Below, in pieces: positions 57,420-64,000 of a stretch of DNA of 64,000 nucleotides. Under the pieces are notes generated by a model. That model was not told the origin of the DNA. It saw only the letters and a list, made by a program, of their open reading frames with translations, and made no database searches. Each line of letters starts with the position of its first letter. Position 1 is the stretch's first letter. Both the position numbers and the translations under genes were made by a program. The stretch comes from Sesamum alatum (taxonomy: Eukaryota > Streptophyta > Magnoliopsida > Lamiales > Pedaliaceae), in assembly GCA_034509735.1 (NCBI GenBank), contig JACGWO010000010.1, positions 13,405,193 through 13,469,192 of the forward strand, in the 5' to 3' direction.

Positions 57420-58154
57420 ATATATAGGGTTAAGCTGTCCAAGACTCAGTCAGGGTTGGCTGATGAGGAAGCTCAGATGTTTGACATCCCCTACGTCTTT
57501 GCCGTAGGCAACATGGGTATGTTGTTTGGTGCATTGGACTTGATGTTGTGTATGCTTTGGGCGTAACAATATAAATCGGGTGTGTACCGAGAAGGCAGTA
57601 GACTATTGTTGAGAACAGTCTTTAATACCTGAATAAGGATTAAAAAAGTGTTCTTGATGCAAGTTCTATGGAGAGTTGATTCTGGAAGGCTATAGCGATA
57701 CTAGCTTGCAGGATCATGTGAATAATATTTAGTCTCAGTATGAATATATATTCAGGCTTAATGGTAAGGTGGTGGCTTGAAAAGATTTCAAGCGGGACAC
57801 CACGACGGACCATGAAAGTTGAATGTAAGGCAACTTTAGAAGTTGCTCTGGAGAGTGGTTTGGATGAAAAACCACATCCAATGGTTGGGTGTGTGGTGCC
57901 TAGCACGGGCTATCCAGTAGTTACCTTGGAGGATAATAACATGGCTGTAGCGCAAGCTATAGGACCGAGATCTCATCACGGATCCAGAAAAATTCTTAGA
58001 CAGTACCATTTGCTTGGAGCAATGGTATGAAGAGGTGACGTGCGGTTGGAACACATCAACTTGGCAGAAATAAGGTAGACCCATGAGACCAAGCCGGATA
58101 TCGCAGATTACTCATGCTTAGATAAGTTTGAGCGACATGGGTGATTGGCTTTAG
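57420..58154 (+). pseudogene. pol (RH): Copia-A RT end and RNase H remnant
   Basis: SKTQSGLADEEAQMFDIPY matches the junction of copia RT and RNase H (the SKTQ...IPYA.AVG box). At 57740-58030 an open frame shows a degenerate RNase H: MKVECKATLEVALE and VTLEDNNMAVAQAIGPRSHH followed by QYHLLGAMV. The last residues MGDWL and stop (58152-58154) are the typical end of copia pol, directly before the PPT. The RT palm domain is not found between 56960 and 57420, so it is deleted. Confidence 0.75.
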
Positions 58155-58157
58155 GTC

Positions 58158-58168
58158 AAGTGGGAGAT
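58158..58168 (+). other. Copia-A polypurine tract
   Basis: AAGTGGGAGAT immediately before the 3' LTR, the usual copia plus-strand primer. Confidence 0.85.
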
Positions 58169-60399
58169 TGTTAGAATATGTGACCAGAAAGCCAATTGGA
58201 TTGGCGGTTTTGGGTACTATTTAGCAATCTTTATTGACTTGATGAATATAGTAAGTATTCATCCTTAGCAGTATGTGTTTGTTATGCTTACTAATTACGT
58301 TAAACGGCGTTTTAACGTCACAACAAATGCCCACAGACTAATTGTATAACCCATGTAGTTGGGCTGCGTATTGGATGACAGCTATGAAACCAACTTCTCA
58401 GGGTTGGTCTAAAACGTTCCAAGTCGAGGACCTCGAGACAGGGCATCGAGGGTCCTATACAGACTTGCACTAAGGATTGCGTTCATTTGATGAGTGTCGT
58501 GTTTCATCGGCGACAGACGTTGGACGTCTATGCAATATTAGTGGGTTAGTTGACAAGGGTGTTAGCTAACTGAACTGACTCGCGGGATTCGTCATATGGA
58601 AGCCTTAGAGGCTTGGTCGGTATGACTGGAATTCTCGGCTCTGATATTACGAGATTAGTCCTCGAACTTGAGGAATCATGGTAGTCACATACATATGAAG
58701 GTTGTATCTAGGGTCTGGCAAGAGATGTCTGTATCTGGGATATGCTCATCATAAGCTTTATCCAGTGCAGTCGGAATATGTATTGAGGACGATGGATTCA
58801 AAGATAGGATCCGTCACCTGTCAGTATATGACAGTCGAGTCTCCTATGCACTCTGAGACGGTTTAAGCTCTTTAAGTCTGTGGCCACAGCGATTGGTCGA
58901 GTAGGGAATGGTTTCCTACTTTGATCAATGGAGCAGACGTGTCTCGAGTTATTGAGCATAGTTGTCTAGTCCAGGATGGAAACCGACGCCCAATTCCATA
59001 CCCTAGACTTAGACCAGGAGAGGGATGATGGAAGGACTGTACTCGTATGGAACTCGGGAGCCTAAATGTTCACGCCAACATTCACCTAGTCTCTAGTGCC
59101 ATGGACCGTTGCTAGACGGCCACTCATGGTGACGGGCGGTTTTCCGATTAAGGGTTAATTGGAAAAAACAGTTAATTAAATTGGATTTAATTGATCAATT
59201 GTGTTGGACACAAGCCCAAGTCTAGATGAGGGTGAACCTAATGAGTCACACACAAATCACTTTGAATTTGGTGGAATTAATTTGGAATTAATTTTAGAAG
59301 AAGCGAATAAATTTAATTGGATTAAATTTATTCAAAAGAGAAAATAAATAATTGGATCATTTATTGGAAAATTCATTTGATGGATGGTCTAAGATTAATT
59401 AATTGGATTAGTTAATTTTGGACTAAGAACCTTTAAATTAATTGAATTAATATATTGGGTTTTGGCTAGAATAATTGATTGGATCAATTATTCTTAATTT
59501 GGACTTATGTTTATTTAATTGGATTAAATAAACTATTGGGATTCAATTGGATTGAGATTAATTAGATTAATTAATGCTGAATGGATACATGTTTGGACTT
59601 TATTTAATTTGATTAAATACAAGTCCAAAAACATAAAGATCCAAGTCTATTTTTCCATGCAAGTTGAAGCTAGTTAAAGAGGATTTTCAACTCTTCACAT
59701 ATCACATGATGAGCACGAAAATTTGCTGATTTGTGGGTGGTTTTATCTTGCTATCATGTGTGTGGTGGATGTGCTAGCAGTGTGTGTCTGTGGAAGTTGC
59801 CTTGGAGGTTACTTATGTAGGTGGTTTTTTGAACTCTACATTCTACATACACAAAACAACTTTGCTAGACATTTACTTACTAACTTGCTTCATTTTTGCT
59901 GGAGAATTAAGCCACAAACATCTCTAAAAATTCTCTCAAAGTGTTTCTTTTCTTTTGGAAAGAAAAGAACTTAAAACATTCTAAAGATCACTAATTGATA
60001 GTGTTGCTTTGGAATTATTTTCTTCTTCTCTTCACTATATTTTATCTAGCAATAAACTATAGTTTGGATCCTTTGTGTGGTGTGGACAATACTTAGAGGA
60101 GTTCTAAGTTGAGCTCTCAAGTGGACATACAAGGAGAAACGGAAAAGGAAACAACGCTAGAAGCCGTTCTACGTAAATATGAACAAAGGTTGGTTTCTAT
60201 TTACATTTTATGTATCTTCTTGTTTTTAATCCTTTAGCCACATGTCTAGCATCTTCTACTCTTTTATTCATGCTCTTCACATACACCGAACGCCCGGGAA
60301 CTTCAAAGGGAACACCCCTTTGAACCCGTTTTATATTATGCTTTAAATTCACGTTTTTTATGCTTCCGTTGCGTTCCCGGGCCGTACCCGATTCCTTCA
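58169..60399 (+). repeat. Copia-A 3' LTR
   Basis: 2231 bp, starting TGTTAGAATATGTGACC and ending CCGATTCCTTCA. Followed by TCAAC and the resumed Copia-B LTR. Confidence 0.92.
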
Positions 60400-61131
60400 T
60401 CAACTCCAACCAAGCCTCTCTCTTTTGGTATGATTTAATCATACCTTAAGAGATGGTAGGCTTGATTGAAGAATTAGTGGTGATTGATTGGGATGAATCT
60501 AGACATCCTTGGATAAACCTAGACACATTCCAATAATCACATTAATTATGTATATATATGAGTATATATTAACATCAAAGCATGAGATTCATTATTCATC
60601 TTTTCTAGGAAAAGAAGAAGAAAAATTCACACACTCTCTCCCTCTAGCTCTTGGCCACTCTCTCCTCTCTATACCATGTTCTTCATTTGATCTTGGATTG
60701 TAAGAACAAAGTATGCTTAAGAAGAAGACTAATTGATAGTGTTCATGTTCTTAAACCAAACCCTCCCTATATCCTTGTTCTTCTAGCAAGGAAGACGAGG
60801 ATCTCTTCCGTTGTGGTGTGGATCACCTTTGGAGAGTTCATACACTTTGAACTTGGTGAACGTTTCCGGAGAGGAACAAAGCTTGTATCCGAATAAGGGT
60901 TAAACCACAAAGGTACTATTAATATTACGCTTTAGTAGTTTTACATTTTCATATCTATGCCCTATGTACAATATTCATTTTTAATGTTGATACATCCTAC
61001 ATAGAACGCCCGGTTGAGCACCCAAGGGTACACCCCTTGAGATTTTAGATTATGCGTTTATTTATGTCATTTAAATTTATGTATATTTTCACTTCCACTC
61101 ACGCTCCCAGGCGGATCCGCTTGTCCATCGA
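60400..61131 (+). repeat. Copia-B 5' LTR, second part
   Basis: Continues from TCAAC|TCCAACCAAG, collinear with 62936-63668 of LTR C. It ends TCCATCGA, followed by the PBS TGGTATCAGAACC at 61133. Confidence 0.88.
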
Positions 61132-61132
61132 G

Positions 61133-61439
61133 TGGTATCAGAACCCGATTCGATGTAAGGGGCATAGATCAATGTGCTTGGCATGATGTACTTGCTTATA
61201 CAATTTTATAAGCATGTATGATCGTATGAATATATGAATAAATATGATTGTTCATTTGTTTGAATTTAATGGACATTAAGCATGCGATTTTATATGATTA
61301 GGTCTTGAAATTGCTTGTTTTATTTTCAGTTTATATTGTATATTATGTGCTAAAAGAAAGGTAAAAAAACATCTAAAACGGACAGCAGTGGCAGCGGTTG
61401 GCTGCCGCCCCTGCTGGCTGGTCACTGGCTAGCGCGCGC
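61133..61439 (+). other. Copia-B PBS and start of leader
   Basis: PBS TGGTATCAGAACC (61133-61145), then leader reaching a GC-rich patch (61380-61439) cut by LTR C. Confidence 0.8.
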
Positions 61440-63668
61440 TGTTAGAATAGGTGACCAGAAAGCCAATAGGTTTGGCGATTTGTAACCTATTATACAACTC
61501 GATATAAATGTAATATTATTACGTGATGAGTAAAATGGGTATTCGTCACTTTCTGGTACTCTCTTTGTTGCGCTCATTTCACATTTGTTAAAACGGTGTT
61601 TTATTTATATCGCCACAAAGCCCACAGACCACGGTTAACAACTCGTGCAATTGGGCCACGCATTGGATGGTGGTCATGAAACCAACTGATTTAGAGTTGG
61701 GTCTAAAACGTTCCAAGTCGAGGACCTCGAGATAGGGCATCGAGAGTCCTATTAAGACTTGCATCAAGAGTTGTGTTCATTGAATGAGTGCCGTGTTTCA
61801 TCGGCGACAGGCGTGGAACGCCTACACGATCTTGATGGATTGGTCGACTGGGGTTGAGCCGACTGGACTGACTCGTGGAGATCATCATATGGAAGCCTTG
61901 GAGGCTTGGTCGGTATGATTGGATTTCCCCGGTTCCGATAGTACGGGAGTAGTCCTCAGACTTGAGGGATAATGGCAGTCGCGTGCACAGGACTACTGTA
62001 TCTTAGATTTGGCGAGAGGTGATCATTCTGTAAGATGATCATCATAAGCCTTGTCCAGTGCAGTTGGAATGTGTAGCGAGGACGGTGGATTCCAAGAAGA
62101 GGATCCGTCCCCCTGTCAGTATGTGACAGAGGTATCTCCTATGCACTCGGGGGCACGTTCATGCTGCTTAAAGCTGTGGCCACAGTGGTTGGTCGAACAG
62201 GGAATGGTTTCCTGGGTCAACGCAATGAAGCATACGTTGCCTGGAGTACTAAGCATAGATGCCTAGTCAAGGATGGGAACCGACGCCAATTCCATACCCT
62301 AGACTAAGGCCGGGAGACGGTATAAACGGAAGGACCGTACCTGTACGAAATCGACGCCTAAAATGTTCACGCCAATTCACCTAGTCTCTAGTGCCATGGA
62401 CCGTTGCTAGACAACCACCCATGGTAACGGGTCCTTGTGGGATACGGGCCCAAGTCTAGCTGAGGGTGAACCTAAAGGGTCACACATAAATCACCGAGGA
62501 GGTTAAGAGATTGACTTGGAGTCAATCTCGAAGGATAAATAAGTAATTGGATTACTTAAGGGAAAGTCCATTGGATGGACGGGCCGATATTGTATCGGGC
62601 CTTCGTTTAATCGGTAAATTGGATTTTCGATTAAATATGGAAAGTTGAGATGTTGAGACGATGGATCTTTTAATTGGATTAGAAGATCAACGGGAATAAT
62701 TTAAGTGGACATTAAATTGGATTTAATGTTGGGTTCGTCATAATTAGATTACGATGAAATCCGGTCCGTTAAATTATACTCGAGAGGAGAAATAATTCTA
62801 ATTTTGGAATAGGAAGAAGTTGGACTTCTTCCCATAATTATACATGGCCGAAATGCTCCCTTGGAGGAAGCAAAATCAGCCATGTTTCATGCAAGGTGGT
62901 ATGTTGACATGTCTCTTTTGGAAAGAGACAAATCAACTCCAATCAAGCCCTTCTCTTTTGGTATGATTTGATCATACCATAATATTTGGTAGGCTTGATT
63001 GAAGAATTGATGGTGATTGATTGGAATGTATCTAGACATCCTTGGATGAACCTAGACACATTCCAATAATCACATTAATTATGTATATATATGAGAATAT
63101 ACAACGCCTAGCATAAGTGAATCATAATTCATCTTTTTCTAGGAAAAAGAAGAACAATTTTCGGTCCTCTCCTCTCTCTCAACTCCCGGCCATCTCTCCC
63201 ATTTTCTACTTGTGTTCTTCTCTTGGTTTTGAATCAAGAGGAAGAATAAAATAGGTTTAAGAGAACACTAATTCATAGTGTTCTTCTCTTAAATCGATTC
63301 CTTCATTAAACCCGTTTTCTTCTAGCAAGGAGAACGTGCATTTCTTCCGGTGTGGTGTGGATCACCTTTGGAGAATCCATAAGTTTGGATTTCGTGAGCA
63401 TTCCGTAGAAGGAACAACGCAAGTAGCCGCGTGCGCGTAGATCATGAAAGGTAACGGTTTTATTACGCTTTGGTTGATTTACCATCTATCTATGCCCTAT
63501 GTGTTTTATATATATGTTTTAATATTTACACATCCTACATCGAACGCCCAGTTGAGCACCCAAGGGTACACCCTTGGGACACATTTATTTAAATTGGATT
63601 TAAATTTACGCACATTACTCGCTTTCTCGCTTCCGCTCGCGCTCCCGAGCGGATCCGCTTGTCCTTCT
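61440..63668 (+). mobile_element. Copia solo LTR C inside the Copia-B leader
   Basis: 2229 bp starting TGTTAGAATAGGTGACCAG and ending GCTTGTCCTTCT. Flanks CGCGC (61435-61439) and CGCAC (63669-63673) differ by one base. What follows is more GC-rich leader and not a PBS, so this is a solo LTR left by LTR-LTR recombination. Confidence 0.8.
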
Positions 63669-64000
63669 CGCACAGGCTTGTGCGTGCTGGCAGGGGCGGG
63701 CGCTGGGCTTCGGCTAGCGCGCGCTGTGCGTAGGCGCGCGGCTACTGGCCGAGGCCAGCGCTGCACAAGGCGCGCAGGCTGGCTGGCTGTCTGCCGCGCG
63801 CACAGCCCTATGCGTGCGGGCGGCCGGCTGGCACAACGGCTTGGCCGTTTTGTGCCGCTTTCTAAAAAATTAGATTTTCTAGGATTTCTGCACATTATTC
63901 TAAAAATGAATTAATTTTGCATATTTGATTTTAAAATTATAGGATTTTTTCTTAGACCAAATTTTCTAAATTAATTTGGGTTTAATTCATGCATTGGATG
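63669..64000 (+). other. Copia-B leader, continued to the window edge
   Basis: The GC-rich patch resumes (to about 63840) and then gives the same AT-rich leader as at 53430 and 36390 (TTTTGTGCCG, GATTTCTG, ATTAATTTTG). The rest of Copia-B lies beyond the window. Confidence 0.75.

Larger units (their letters stand above)
51415..60399 (+). mobile_element. Copia-A: Ty1/copia retrotransposon, complete but decayed
   Basis: Two LTRs, PBS for initiator tRNA-Met (TGGTATCAGAG), a 1.9-kb leader, gag and pol remnants and a PPT. Target duplication TCAAC at 51410-51414 and 60400-60404, perfect. It interrupts the LTR of Copia-B. pol is heavily eroded: integrase and RNase H pieces remain, most of RT is missing. 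Precise copia lineage not assigned. Confidence 0.92.

Noticed and set aside
63444..63914. 156-codon ORF and its 129-codon antisense partner
   Set aside because: They span the LTR C end and the GC-rich leader patch. No domain or conservation.

Overview
The window is transposon-dense nuclear DNA from a flowering plant, probably a eudicot; the species cannot be named from the sequence. The evidence is Ty3/gypsy Tat-lineage retrotransposons with plant-type archaeal RNase H domains, Ty1/copia LTRs primed by initiator tRNA-Met, CACTA and hAT elements, many MITEs with 9-bp target duplications, and AT-rich spacers. I found no convincing host gene, tRNA or rRNA.

Layout. 1-3,100: four fold-back MITEs and a CACTA-like remnant. 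3,115-12,747: Tat-1, a complete Tat retrotransposon (362-bp LTRs, TSD GATAC). 13,296-19,198: a CACTA-like element holding a hAT element (17,261-19,148), which holds a MITE (17,471-18,506). 19,437-20,249: a decayed fold-back element. 21,047-32,182: Tat-2, a second Tat element of a different family, split at 26,689 by a copia LTR. 32,183-46,500: a CACTA MITE, copia LTRs in both orientations, a reversed gypsy LTR, a tandem-repeat block, a hAT-like element, a reversed copia solo LTR, a chimeric TNP2/LINE remnant and a MITE. 46,500-49,900: AT-rich, two fold-back elements. 49,929-64,000: nested copia elements. Copia-A (51,415-60,399, TSD TCAAC) sits inside the 5' LTR of Copia-B, whose leader is split again by solo LTR C.

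The most interesting system is in the two Tat elements. Each carries, between integrase and 3' LTR, a gene on the opposite strand. Each copy has a TATA box just inside the 3' LTR, a start codon, three exons with two short GT-AG introns at matching places, a PF04195-like domain ending in a GPWKE[K/R]F motif, and a charged or coiled-coil C-terminus. Tat-1 also has an AATAAA downstream. The gene converges on gag-pol, and in Tat-1 the gap between the two holds a G-rich dyad minisatellite. Both copies of gag-pol and of the antisense gene are broken by stops and frameshifts. Most stops are compatible with C-to-T changes, although the LTR pairs differ by only about 2-3% by eye.
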